This document shows positions 17,109 to 25,545 of a DNA stretch of 64,000 bases, piece after piece. Numbering within the stretch: position 1 is the first letter of the stretch; every line of letters starts with the position of its first letter. The notes beneath the pieces were generated by a model. That model did no database searches and had not been told where the DNA came from. It worked only from the letters and a program-made list of their open reading frames with translations. The position numbers and the translations under genes were made by a program. The DNA is from Sneathiella marina. GTDB taxonomy: Bacteria; Pseudomonadota; Alphaproteobacteria; Sneathiellales; Sneathiellaceae. The stretch spans positions 2,936,501 to 3,000,500 of the forward strand of contig NZ_CP098747.1 of the NCBI RefSeq assembly GCF_023746535.1, given 5' to 3'.

Positions 17109-18110
17109 CTACTTCTTCAGCTCATCGACAGCCAGCAATAGCTGCACGCCAATTTCGCCGGCATCGGCTTTGTAGGAGTCAATAACCGGAGAGACGGTTT
17201 CCTGCCACATGATCACTTCTTCAGGGGACAGTTCCCGTATTTTCATTCCCTCTTTTCTGGCTGTTGCCAGCGCATCCGCTTCAACTTCACTGATTTTGTC
17301 GCGAAGCGCCACTTCAACTTTCTGGGCTGCAGTGGTGATAATCTGCTGCTCTTCGCCGGTCAATCCTTCCCAGAATTTCTCATTTATCAGGACCACAAAC
17401 TCAATATCACTGTGATTTGTCAATGTCAGCCAATCCATCACCTGATACAGTTTGCGGCTCTTGACACCCGACAAGCCGGTCATTCCGGCATCGACGATCC
17501 CGCGTTGATAGGCCAGAAACTGCTCCGATCCCGAAATGAGAGTTGGAACGCCGCCGGCGGACTGGACGAATTTACCCAGGGTTTTCCCAAACACCCGGAC
17601 TTTCTTGCCATCCATATCCTCGGGAACAGCGATGACATCGCCATTGGAGAGGACTTGAGCCATGCCATAGGCCTGCCACCAGAGAACCCGTGACCCCGTC
17701 TTCTGAATTTCATCTTCAATCAGGGTCCGGACTTTACTGCCCGGTGCAGTTGCTTTTTTCACAAGTTCTTCAGAGTTCAGGACAAACGGCAGATAAAACA
17801 GCTCCACGGCAGGAATGGCGCCGGAAAACCGGGTTAGAGAGGCCACGCCCATTTCAATCGCTCCGGACCCGACAGCGCGCGGCACTTCCTTGTCCTTGTA
17901 AAGCTGGGCGGAATGATAAATCTCGACTTCAAGCTCCCCCTTGGATTCCGCTTCAACTTCCTTTTTGAACTCCAGCAGGTTTTGAGTCAGGTGATTTTTC
18001 AATGGAACCTGAATGGTGATGCGAAGCTTTTTCGCCGCATCGGCTTCACTCACCATTGCCCCCAGTATCATCAGGTTTGATATCAGCAATGCGTATAGAA
18101 TATTCTTCAT
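17109..18110 (-). CDS. dctP: TRAP transporter substrate-binding protein (DctP family)
   Basis: The 333-aa protein starts with a signal peptide (MKNILYALLISNLMILGAMV) and shows the DctP features LRITIQVPLKNH at strand 1, a central DMDGKKVRVFG segment and the arginine-bearing FGKTLGKFVQSAGG region. It binds a carboxylate in the periplasm and delivers it to DctQM. First gene of the operon; its promoter lies in the AT-rich 290-bp control region shared with the GntR regulator, close to one of two TGTATACA sites. The ligand cannot be predicted. Confidence 0.92.
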   Translation of the reverse strand: MKNILYALLISNLMILGAMVSEADAAKKLRITIQVPLKNHLTQNLLEFKKEVEAESKGELEVEIYHSAQLYKDKEVPRAVGSGAIEMGVASLTRFSGAIPAVELFYLPFVLNSEELVKKATAPGSKVRTLIEDEIQKTGSRVLWWQAYGMAQVLSNGDVIAVPEDMDGKKVRVFGKTLGKFVQSAGGVPTLISGSEQFLAYQRGIVDAGMTGLSGVKSRKLYQVMDWLTLTNHSDIEFVVLINEKFWEGLTGEEQQIITTAAQKVEVALRDKISEVEADALATARKEGMKIRELSPEEVIMWQETVSPVIDSYKADAGEIGVQLLLAVDELKK

Positions 18111-18223
18111 GGCGTCCCCCTATGTTCAATCGGTTTTCAGCTTGATATGCAGAAATTGTTTTTATTGCTTGATGACTGCATCCAGATTTACTTCTTTGAT
18201 TAGTATTTGAAAAATCTATTTTT

Positions 18224-18231
18224 TGTATACA
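18224..18231. promoter_or_regulatory. GntR/FCD operator half of a pair (TGTATACA)
   Basis: A perfect 8-bp palindrome TGTATACA lies 114 bases before the dctP start, in AT-rich DNA between the TRAP operon and the divergent GntR gene. Sites of this form are typical for FCD-type GntR dimers. Confidence 0.6.
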
Positions 18232-18373
18232 TGATTGTAAAGAAGATTATTTATTTTTATCCCGGAAAATATTTTATATTCTATAATAGTATTTAATTTC
18301 AAATAGATATAAGAAAATACTATTCTAAATCAGATTTATTGATTTATCAAAATACCCATCATATACTCTATAT

Positions 18374-18381
18374 TGTATACA
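18374..18381. promoter_or_regulatory. GntR/FCD operator, second copy (TGTATACA)
   Basis: The same perfect TGTATACA palindrome recurs 24 bases before the GntR start codon, a position fit for autorepression. The spacing of 150 bp from the first copy would allow DNA looping between two bound dimers. Confidence 0.6.
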
Positions 18382-18404
18382 TCTGGAAAACGGATTCGAA
18401 AATT

Positions 18405-19079
18405 ATGGCGAGCACCCGGGCTCAGGAAATAGCTGAGCATCTGCGTAAAAATATTCTGTCAGGAACCTACCTGCCCGGTAGCCGTCTGCATGAAGAAACC
18501 CTGGCTGAAGAAACCGGCGTCTCCCGTACGCCGATCCGCGCCGCCCTCCGTCTTATGGACGCGGAACGGTTGGTGAATTATTTTCCCAATAGAGGATATG
18601 TTGTTCGGGAATATTCTCCCGATCAAATTCGCGCCGCCTATCAAACCCGCTCTGTCCTGGAGGGGCTGGCCTGCCGTCAAGCTGTTGAACGCGGCATATC
18701 AGAGGCGCTCAAAAGCTCCCTGAACGAATGCATTACAGAAATCGATGTGATGCTGGAAAAAGGCAGCTTGCACAAAGATGATGTTTTGCAATGGCGTCAC
18801 TGGAATGCCCGGTTTCACAGCCAGATTATCGAGGCTTCGGGTAATGAAAGTTTAGCCGCAGCGATAAACCTGATCACCCGTATTCCCATGGTTTCCAACT
18901 CCATCGTCGTCTGGAGCACGTTCGAAGTTGTCGTCAATTTCCATGAGCATCATCGTCAAATTCTTGATTTAATATGCCGGGGTCTGGCCGGCAGGGCCGA
19001 ATTTGCCATGCGGGAGCATGTGGAACAAGGTGGCGATTTCATTGTCTCTAAACTGACCGAAGCAGACGCGTCCGGCTAA
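18405..19079 (+). CDS. GntR family regulator, FadR/FCD subfamily
   Basis: The 224-aa protein has an N-terminal winged helix (AEHLRKNILSGTYLPGSRLHE, then ETGVSRTPIRAALRLMDAE) and an all-helical FCD ligand domain. The H residues expected to hold a metal are in WNARFHSQIIEASGN and near FHEHHRQ. ATG at 18405 is preferred to an upstream TG-rich start at 18339 because the family start matches. Divergent from the TRAP/lyase operon, it likely represses it until the carboxylate or a breakdown product binds. The last four bases overlap the convergent flavoenzyme gene. Confidence 0.88.
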   Translation: MASTRAQEIAEHLRKNILSGTYLPGSRLHEETLAEETGVSRTPIRAALRLMDAERLVNYFPNRGYVVREYSPDQIRAAYQTRSVLEGLACRQAVERGISEALKSSLNECITEIDVMLEKGSLHKDDVLQWRHWNARFHSQIIEASGNESLAAAINLITRIPMVSNSIVVWSTFEVVVNFHEHHRQILDLICRGLAGRAEFAMREHVEQGGDFIVSKLTEADASG

Positions 19080-20506
19080 TCCTCGTTGGTCCATTCGTCG
19101 CCCAAGAGCTCAGGGTCATTATACGCATAAAAATCTTCAAGATGCTTCTGACTGTCTTCAACAAAAAAACTCCTGACCAGCGCAGCGGTCAATCTGTTTG
19201 CGCCGACATTAACGCCCGGTATGTCACTGCTCAAGGCAGCATGGGACATGGTCGTGGCTGCATTGAACAAGTGAATGCGCGACAAATAGGGCGCCTCTCC
19301 CGGCTTCTTCTCCAACAGCTCAAAATTGCCACCCAGATACGGAAACCGCCCCAATTCGGGGTCAGCTATCTCCTCCGGCGGAGAGTACTGGTCCTGCCAA
19401 AGCTTGACCTTGTCCGCAAAGGAGGAGAATTCCGGCTGATCACCGATATTAATCGCATAGCCCGTCCCCAGAATAAGGAAATCAGCGCTAAGGGATCCTT
19501 TGGGTGTCGTTACGACAACTTTATTGTCCTGAACCGTTGCCTCCTGGGCCGGGCTGCCAAAATGGATATGCGCTTTTTTCAGCGCCTTCAAACGGAGCAT
19601 GGAGCCGCGCGGGGCGGCCACTTTACAGCCGAACCCATGCTGCAGGAACCGCCAGCGGGTCTCATCATCAGCTGAAAAGAATCCTTGCAAGAAACCTGAA
19701 TAAACCGTGCTTTTGAATTTGTTCAAGCGGGGCATTTCTGCTGCCCGCAGAAGCAAATTCACTTCATCCGCGCCTGCTTCCAAGGCTGTTGCGGCACTAT
19801 CCACCGCCGATGCGGCACCGCCAATGACGATAACTTTCTTGCCCTTGAGTGCCGTGAAATCAATGTCGTCTTCCGTATGGGCCCTGACGGATTTCGGCAA
19901 GCCGGCAAAGGCCGCCGGCAGCCGCGTCCCGCCAAATGCCGCCCGGCCCGTCGCTAACACAATTCGCCGGGTCAATTGCTGGAATTCCGTATTCCCCTGT
20001 CTGAAGTAAAGTTTTAGCAAATCTCCGGCAGGCTCAATGCCCAACAATTCAACGTTATTTTCCGTTGGGATATCCAGTATCTTGCGGTACCAGCGAAGAT
20101 ATTCCATCCACATTTCTCGCGGAATGTTGCCCAGCGCCTGCCAACTTTCCCACCCCCATTTCGCCTGATACCATGCCTGGAACGTCAGGTTGGGCAGGCC
20201 CATATGGGGCCCTGTCAGATGTTTTGGGGAGCGCAAGGTTTCCATTCTGGCCGTCGTCACCCAGGGCCCTTCAAACCCTTTGTCCTGCCGTTCAAAAATC
20301 CGGAAATTCAGAACACCCTCTCGGCGCAAGCCGACCGCCGCCGCCATCCCGCACATGCCGCCGCCGATAATCGCAACATCGAGCACCGGCTCGCCGGTCG
20401 GACCCTTTGCAGCCTTCACCCAGTTTTCCGCCGGATAATTAAGATAGTCGAAGTCACGAATTATATCTGATTCCAGCTGCTGCAGCCGGTCGGTAAAGCC
20501 ATCCAT
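19076..20506 (-). CDS. NAD(P)/FAD-dependent oxidoreductase, flavin-monooxygenase-like
   Basis: The 476-aa protein has two dinucleotide-binding folds. The FAD motif is DVAIIGGGMCGMAAAVGLRR (residues 43-62) and the NADPH motif is KKVIVIGGAASAVDSAATAL. Between them lies a region with ETLRSPKHLTGPHMGLP. This arrangement fits class B flavin monooxygenases, which hydroxylate amines or make esters. It is convergent with the GntR gene, sharing four bases with opposed stop codons, and has its own upstream region. The substrate is not known. Confidence 0.82.
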   Translation of the reverse strand: MDGFTDRLQQLESDIIRDFDYLNYPAENWVKAAKGPTGEPVLDVAIIGGGMCGMAAAVGLRREGVLNFRIFERQDKGFEGPWVTTARMETLRSPKHLTGPHMGLPNLTFQAWYQAKWGWESWQALGNIPREMWMEYLRWYRKILDIPTENNVELLGIEPAGDLLKLYFRQGNTEFQQLTRRIVLATGRAAFGGTRLPAAFAGLPKSVRAHTEDDIDFTALKGKKVIVIGGAASAVDSAATALEAGADEVNLLLRAAEMPRLNKFKSTVYSGFLQGFFSADDETRWRFLQHGFGCKVAAPRGSMLRLKALKKAHIHFGSPAQEATVQDNKVVVTTPKGSLSADFLILGTGYAINIGDQPEFSSFADKVKLWQDQYSPPEEIADPELGRFPYLGGNFELLEKKPGEAPYLSRIHLFNAATTMSHAALSSDIPGVNVGANRLTAALVRSFFVEDSQKHLEDFYAYNDPELLGDEWTNED

Positions 20507-20593
20507 ACGAGTTGCTCTGATTTATTATTAAATTTCTTGCCAGCATACGTCATGTTTCAACAAATTCACCTGATTTTTGTCGCCCTCGATCCC

Positions 20594-20622
20594 TTGACAC
20601 AAAGAAGGGTTGTTGAAATAAG
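20594..20622 (+). promoter_or_regulatory. possible sigma-70 promoter of the glycan operon
   Basis: TTGACA (20594-20599) is a consensus -35. With a 17-base spacer it leads to AATAAG at 20617, a poor -10. It lies about 70 bases before the first gene of the nucleotide-sugar operon. Confidence 0.35.
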
Positions 20623-20687
20623 TCATATCAGCAGATAGCCTGTTTCCTGAATATCAGGACTTTGCAGGAAAATTGAGGGGAATTCCG

Positions 20688-21461
20688 TTGAAAGCAGTAA
20701 TCTTGGCCGGTGGGTTGGGCACCCGGATTTCCGAAGAATCCCATTTACGGCCAAAGCCGATGATCGAGATCGGCGACCGGCCGATCCTGTGGCATATCAT
20801 GAAGATTTATGCCCATCACGGCATCACCGAATTTATTATCTGCCTGGGCCATCGGAGCTATGTGGTGAAAGAGTATTTTGCCAATTATTTCCTGCATCGT
20901 TCCGACGTCACCTTTGATCTGCAAAATAATGAAGTAACCTATCACACGGCAAAGGCGGAGCCCTGGCGCGTTTCCCTCGTTGAAACCGGTGAAGTAACCA
21001 TGACCGGTGGCCGGTTAAAACGGATCGCAGACTATCTGGATCCGGGTGAAACCTTCTGCATGACTTACGGCGACGGTGTTGCAGATGTTGATATAACAGA
21101 GCTGATCGCGTTTCACCGTTCCGAAGGCCGCGACGCGACCCTCACGGCTGTCGCACCACCCGGTCGGTTCGGGGCGACCGTGATTGAAAATGGCGCGGTA
21201 AAAGAGTTTATTGAAAAGCCGGCAGGTGACAACGGATTGATCAATGGCGGTTTCTTTGTGCTTGAACCGTCCGTGCTGGAGAGAATTGCCGGCGACGGGA
21301 TCTCGTGGGAAAACGAGCCTTTAACCGGTCTGGCTGCCGATGGCCAGCTATCTGCTTATCGGCATACCGGCTTTTGGCAACCGATGGATACACTTCGCGA
21401 AAAAAACTATCTGGAACAGCTTTGGGCAGGCGGCAATGCTCCCTGGCGGGTTTGGGCTTAA
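20688..21461 (+). CDS. rfbF: glucose-1-phosphate cytidylyltransferase
   Basis: The 257-aa protein has the standard length of RfbF. The nucleotide-binding start AVILAGGLGTRISEESHLRP with PKPMIEIG and WHIMKIY is diagnostic, and DGVADVDI holds the metal site. It makes CDP-glucose from CTP and glucose-1-phosphate. TTG at 20688 is chosen because GAGGGGA lies just before it; TTG at 20673 is too near. It is the first gene of a plus-strand operon reaching to 29269. Confidence 0.92.
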   Translation: MKAVILAGGLGTRISEESHLRPKPMIEIGDRPILWHIMKIYAHHGITEFIICLGHRSYVVKEYFANYFLHRSDVTFDLQNNEVTYHTAKAEPWRVSLVETGEVTMTGGRLKRIADYLDPGETFCMTYGDGVADVDITELIAFHRSEGRDATLTAVAPPGRFGATVIENGAVKEFIEKPAGDNGLINGGFFVLEPSVLERIAGDGISWENEPLTGLAADGQLSAYRHTGFWQPMDTLREKNYLEQLWAGGNAPWRVWA

Positions 21462-21471
21462 TGAACTTCCT

Positions 21472-22548
21472 ATGAATATGTGCTCAGTTAAATCGGATTT
21501 TTGGAAGAACCGACGCATTCTACTGACGGGTCATACCGGCTTTAAAGGAGCCTGGACGGCCCTTTGGCTGGAGAAAATGGGCGCGGAAGTCATTGGCGTT
21601 TCACTGCCACCGGAAGGGGATTTCTCCCTGTATGGCAGTGTAGAAGATCACACGGCCTTTCGCTCGCATTTCATTGACATCCGAAATCGGACGGAACTTG
21701 ATGAGGTCGTATCCTCGGAAAATCCGGAAATCGTCTTGCATATGGCCGCTCAGGCGCTTGTCCGCCGGTCCTACAAAGAGCCGGTATTGACCTATGAGAC
21801 CAACGTTCTGGGAACGGTAAACCTTCTGGACAGCCTAAGCCGGACCTCTTCTGTTAAAGCCGCGTTGATCGTGACAAGCGATAAGGTCTATGCCAATAAC
21901 AATAGCGGCAGGCCTTTTGTCGAAACAGATGAATTGGGGGGCGACGACCCCTATTCCTCGTCCAAGGCCGCCTGTGAAATTGCAACCGCCTCCCTGTCAA
22001 AAAGCTTGTTCAAGGACAAAACTATCCCCATCGCAACGGCTCGCGCCGGAAATGTCATTGGCGGAGGCGATTTTTCTGAAGACAGGCTGATCCCCGATAT
22101 TTGGCGGGCCGCCTGTGATGGCAAACCCGTTACGCTGCGATATCCCAACGCCACGCGACCCTGGCAGCATGTTCTGGAATCCGTTTCGGGATATCTCACA
22201 TATCTTCAGGCCTTGTGCGAAGATGCAGACAACAAGCTCCCCCGGGCCTTGAATTTTGGCCCCGCTGCAGCAGAAACATTCACTGTTGGGCAAATCGCCA
22301 ATCAGGTTCAGGAAGCGTTTGACATAAAAAGCGACTGGCTTTTGAACAAGACGGAGCAGCCTGTGGAAAAAACCGCGCTTGCTCTCGATGCCGGGCTGGC
22401 AAAAAATGCTCTCGGCTGGGAAAGTAAATGGCAGGCTGAAAAGACATTGGATATGACAGTCGACTGGTATAAAGCCTTTAGTGACGGGCGTAACGCCTTC
22501 GAGTTGACGCTGTCGCAAATTGAAGACTATGAGAAAGAGACCGCATGA
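21472..22548 (+). CDS. rfbG: CDP-glucose 4,6-dehydratase
   Basis: The 358-aa short-chain dehydrogenase-fold enzyme starts with RRILLTGHTGFKGAWTALWL, the NAD motif GxxGFxG. It has the catalytic Y-x-x-x-K in DPYSSSKAACEI and the RAGNVIGGGDF block typical of RfbG. It converts CDP-glucose into CDP-4-keto-6-deoxyglucose. The start is 10 bases after rfbF and the stop overlaps the next gene by four bases, as in a tight operon. Confidence 0.93.
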   Translation: MNMCSVKSDFWKNRRILLTGHTGFKGAWTALWLEKMGAEVIGVSLPPEGDFSLYGSVEDHTAFRSHFIDIRNRTELDEVVSSENPEIVLHMAAQALVRRSYKEPVLTYETNVLGTVNLLDSLSRTSSVKAALIVTSDKVYANNNSGRPFVETDELGGDDPYSSSKAACEIATASLSKSLFKDKTIPIATARAGNVIGGGDFSEDRLIPDIWRAACDGKPVTLRYPNATRPWQHVLESVSGYLTYLQALCEDADNKLPRALNFGPAAAETFTVGQIANQVQEAFDIKSDWLLNKTEQPVEKTALALDAGLAKNALGWESKWQAEKTLDMTVDWYKAFSDGRNAFELTLSQIEDYEKETA

Positions 22549-23780
22549 CCACCGCTTTGAAATGTCGGTTTTGTCAGGATAATCTGACAGAGACTTTTGT
22601 TGATCTGGGTTCGATGCCGCTGGCCAACAGCTATCTGAAGCGCAAAGACCATATGGCATCCGAGAAATCCTACCCCTTACATGCACGGGTGTGCGGCACC
22701 TGCTTTCTGGTGCAGGTGGAAGACGCTGTGCCGGCCGAAGAGATATTTTCTGACTATGCCTATTTTTCCTCCTATTCCGATAGCTGGGTTGCCCATGCCG
22801 AAAGGTACTGTGAAAAACTGACAGACCGGCTTGGCTTGTCCGAAAAATCTCTGGTTATGGAAGTGGCCAGCAATGACGGGTATCTCTTGCAGCATTTCGT
22901 CTCGCGCAATATTCCTGTTTTGGGCATAGAACCCGCGGCAAATGTTGCCAAGGTTGCAGAAGCGGCCGGGGTTAAAACCGACGTTGCTTTTTTTGGCACG
23001 GATACCGCAAACCGTTTGGCCCGCCAGGGTATGAAAGCGGATCTGGTGGCGGCCAATAATGTCATGGCGCATGTCCCGGACATCAATGACTTTATCGAAG
23101 GCTTCCGGATCATTCTCAATGAGAAGGGCGTTTTTACGATTGAGTTTCCGCATCTGCTGAATTTGATCAACAAAACCCAGTTCGATACCATTTATCATGA
23201 ACATTATTCCTATTTGTCCCTTCTGACCGTCGAAAAAATCCTCGCCAAGCGTGGGCTGAAGGTATTTGACGTGGAAGAATTACCGACACATGGCGGATCT
23301 TTGCGCGTTTTTGCCTGTCATGGTGACAACGATCAATTCACGACACAGGACGGGCTGATCTCCGTCCGGGATAAAGAAAAAAGGGCCCGGCTGGACGATT
23401 TGGCGGGATACCGGGGATTTACCCCAAAAGTAGAGGCTGTCCGCAGCGCCCTTCTCGATTTTCTGACCTCTGAAAAATCCAAGGGGAGTAAAGTTGCGGC
23501 TTATGGTGCCGCGGCCAAGGGCAATACGCTGTTGAATTATTGCAATATTGACGCTGGCCTGATTGATTTCGTTGTTGACCGAAATCCGGAAAAGCAGGAC
23601 ACCTATTTGCCAGGGAGCCATATTCCGGTTTTCTCTCCTGAAAAAATCTGGCAGGAAAAGCCTGACTTCCTGCTTATCCTCCCGTGGAATCTGGCCGACG
23701 AAATCTCCTCCGATATGGCGGCGATCAAGGACTGGGGCGGCAGGTTTGCCGTGCCCATTCCGCAATTGAAAATATTGTAA
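22545..23780 (+). CDS. SAM-dependent sugar C-methyltransferase (TylC3/NovU-like)
   Basis: The 411-aa protein has the three-part build of nucleotide-sugar C-methyltransferases. First comes an N-terminal zinc domain (CRFC near residue 8 and CGTCFLVQ around 50). Next is a SAM-binding Rossmann core with MEVASNDGYLLQHF. Last is the C-terminal domain with KVAAYGAAAKGNTLLNYC. Homologues methylate the carbon next to the keto group of 4-keto-6-deoxy sugars. Its place directly after rfbG predicts CDP-4-keto-6-deoxyglucose or its epimer as substrate. Whether C3 or C5 is methylated is not decided by the sequence. Confidence 0.85.
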   Translation: MTTALKCRFCQDNLTETFVDLGSMPLANSYLKRKDHMASEKSYPLHARVCGTCFLVQVEDAVPAEEIFSDYAYFSSYSDSWVAHAERYCEKLTDRLGLSEKSLVMEVASNDGYLLQHFVSRNIPVLGIEPAANVAKVAEAAGVKTDVAFFGTDTANRLARQGMKADLVAANNVMAHVPDINDFIEGFRIILNEKGVFTIEFPHLLNLINKTQFDTIYHEHYSYLSLLTVEKILAKRGLKVFDVEELPTHGGSLRVFACHGDNDQFTTQDGLISVRDKEKRARLDDLAGYRGFTPKVEAVRSALLDFLTSEKSKGSKVAAYGAAAKGNTLLNYCNIDAGLIDFVVDRNPEKQDTYLPGSHIPVFSPEKIWQEKPDFLLILPWNLADEISSDMAAIKDWGGRFAVPIPQLKIL

Positions 23781-24307
23781 TGAAATTTACGGCGACAGAA
23801 ATATCCGATGTTTTCATCGTCGACATGGACCGCCATGAAGACGACCGCGGATATTTTGCCCGGACTTTCTGTGAACAGGAGTTCGCGGAACAGGGTATTT
23901 CCTTCACGCCCGTCCAGAGCAATATATCCCATAACAAACAAGCCTTTACGTTACGGGGGATGCATTATCATGCGCCGCCCTATGAAGAAACCAAGCTCGT
24001 CCGTTGCAGTGCAGGACGCCTTTTCGATGTGGCCGTTGATCTGCGCCCGCACTCTCCTTCCTTCAAAAAATGGGTTGCTGTGGAACTGAGTCCGGAAAAT
24101 GGACGCGGTCTCCATATCCCGGCTGGCTGCGCCCATGGCTTTTTGACACTTGAAGACAACAGTGACGTCTTTTACCAGATGGGCCCCGCATTTACGCCGG
24201 GCCATGATCGCGGCTTTCGATGGGATGATCCGGAAATCGCGATCAAATGGCCCGCTGACCCGCTCGTCATTTCCCATAAGGATCAATTACTTGACAATTT
24301 TTCTTGA
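23780..24307 (+). CDS. RmlC-like sugar 3,5-epimerase
   Basis: The 175-aa cupin protein has the RmlC motifs HEDDRGYFARTF, NKQAFTLRGMHYH with the catalytic histidine, RCSAGRLFDVAVDLRP, and IPAGCAHGFLTLED. Since a CDP-sugar pathway surrounds it, the substrate is probably a CDP-4-keto-6-deoxyhexose, not the dTDP form. The ATG shares a base with the stop of the methyltransferase gene (TAATG). Epimerisation would give the L-series sugar before or after methylation. Confidence 0.85.
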   Translation: MKFTATEISDVFIVDMDRHEDDRGYFARTFCEQEFAEQGISFTPVQSNISHNKQAFTLRGMHYHAPPYEETKLVRCSAGRLFDVAVDLRPHSPSFKKWVAVELSPENGRGLHIPAGCAHGFLTLEDNSDVFYQMGPAFTPGHDRGFRWDDPEIAIKWPADPLVISHKDQLLDNFS

Positions 24308-24313
24308 TGTTAA

Positions 24314-25285
24314 ATGCTAACTGATAAAGACCAGATATGCCTTGTGACAGGCGCCACCGGACTGATCGGGAGGCGTGTTGTTGACCGCCTTAGCGCCAGG
24401 GGGCGTCCCGTCCTCGCCGCCGGTCGGACATCTGCCGCCTTTGAAGAGAACAAACAGGTCTCCTACTATTCGCTCGACTTGCATGATCGGGCTGCTGTTA
24501 CCGATTTAATCGCCCGCTACAAACCCCGGCAGTTGATCCATCTCGCCTGGGAGGCCACCCCCGGTATTTTCTGGCAGTCCCGCGAAAATTTCCGCTGGAT
24601 TTCCGCCAGCGCCCATCTGCTGGATCGCTTCGTCGCAGAGGGCGGGCAACGCGCCCTCCTCACCGGCAGTTGTGCCGAATATGGCTGGGGCCAGACCCCT
24701 CTGCATGAACGCGATTCCCCGCTGGACCCCCGCAGCTATTATTCCGCGTCAAAAATCGCGTTTCACGATTTGGCACGGGTGATCGCCCGCGACACCGAGC
24801 TTGTCTGGGCGCGGGTTTTCTTTCCCTACGGCCCCGAAGAAGACAGCAGCAAGCTCATCTCCCACACCTTGCGGGAAATCAGCGCCGACCGGCTGCCTGA
24901 ATTCAAGACACCCGGGCGCGCTGTCGACTTTATCCATCTTTCAGATGTCGCCCGTTATTTTGACCAGCTTCTCACCTCGTCGGTTACCGGACCCGTCAAT
25001 ATCTGCTCCGGGATCGCCCTGCGACCACCGGAAATTGCCGCCGCCGCTGCCCGGCTTCTTGGCAAACCGGATCTCGCTGCCGCGCTTGACGAGCAGCTTA
25101 CCAATATGGACGGCGAATTGACAATCGTCGGCGACCGCCAGATCCTCGACCAGGTTCTGACGCAGACAGCACAAACACAGAAAATACAGACACAAACACT
25201 ATCGTCGGCAGCCAAACAAGCGGAAACACTTCGTCCCCTCAATATAGACGAAGGCCTCCGCAGCTATCTCAGGATAGATTCATGA
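24314..25285 (+). CDS. NAD-dependent epimerase/dehydratase, probable 4-ketoreductase
   Basis: The 323-aa SDR protein starts with CLVTGATGLIGRRVVDRL and has Y-x-x-x-K in SYYSASKIAFHDL. Being last in the nucleotide-sugar steps, it most likely reduces the 4-keto group of the C-methylated sugar. Near the C-terminus a glutamine/threonine-rich run (about residues 283-303, QTAQTQKIQTQTL) interrupts the usual end and looks like a low-complexity insertion. The stop overlaps the 87-aa gene by four bases (ATGA). Confidence 0.78.
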   Translation: MLTDKDQICLVTGATGLIGRRVVDRLSARGRPVLAAGRTSAAFEENKQVSYYSLDLHDRAAVTDLIARYKPRQLIHLAWEATPGIFWQSRENFRWISASAHLLDRFVAEGGQRALLTGSCAEYGWGQTPLHERDSPLDPRSYYSASKIAFHDLARVIARDTELVWARVFFPYGPEEDSSKLISHTLREISADRLPEFKTPGRAVDFIHLSDVARYFDQLLTSSVTGPVNICSGIALRPPEIAAAAARLLGKPDLAAALDEQLTNMDGELTIVGDRQILDQVLTQTAQTQKIQTQTLSSAAKQAETLRPLNIDEGLRSYLRIDS

Positions 25286-25545
25286 AACAAAGAAAACCGC
25301 ACTCTCTCTTTGAATACAACTCTTTCATTAATTACAGCATAGCAGAATTTGTTCCCGTTATCGGAAACAGTCAGTCAGCCTCCAAACTACTGGATCTGTT
25401 TCTCAATCACGCATCAAAATTCTATTGGCGACTTACGAACTCGCACCGAACAATCGCCAAGCTGTTTCCTGAAAATTTTGTATTACAAGGTGCAGTATAC
25501 AAGGTATATGAGCATAATGACCACCATTACATTGTAATAGTTTGA
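25282..25545 (+). CDS. 87-aa unknown protein in the glycan operon
   Basis: The protein is rich in aromatic residues and asparagine (FEYNSFINYSIAEFVPVIGN, then LQGAVYKVYEHNDHHYIVIV). It overlaps both neighbours: its start as ATGA with the reductase gene, and its stop as TTGA with the next methyltransferase gene. This supports real, coupled translation. The base composition is more AT-rich than the flanking genes, which suggests a later gain. I do not recognise a family. Confidence 0.5.
   Translation: MKQRKPHSLFEYNSFINYSIAEFVPVIGNSQSASKLLDLFLNHASKFYWRLTNSHRTIAKLFPENFVLQGAVYKVYEHNDHHYIVIV

Noticed and set aside
19142-19675. 177-codon plus-strand frame opposite the FMO-like gene
   Set aside because: Random composition, no start context; the minus strand has both dinucleotide-binding motifs.
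22677-23204. 175-codon minus-strand frame opposite the sugar C-methyltransferase
   Set aside because: It lies wholly within a gene with clear zinc and SAM motifs and has no recognisable features itself.
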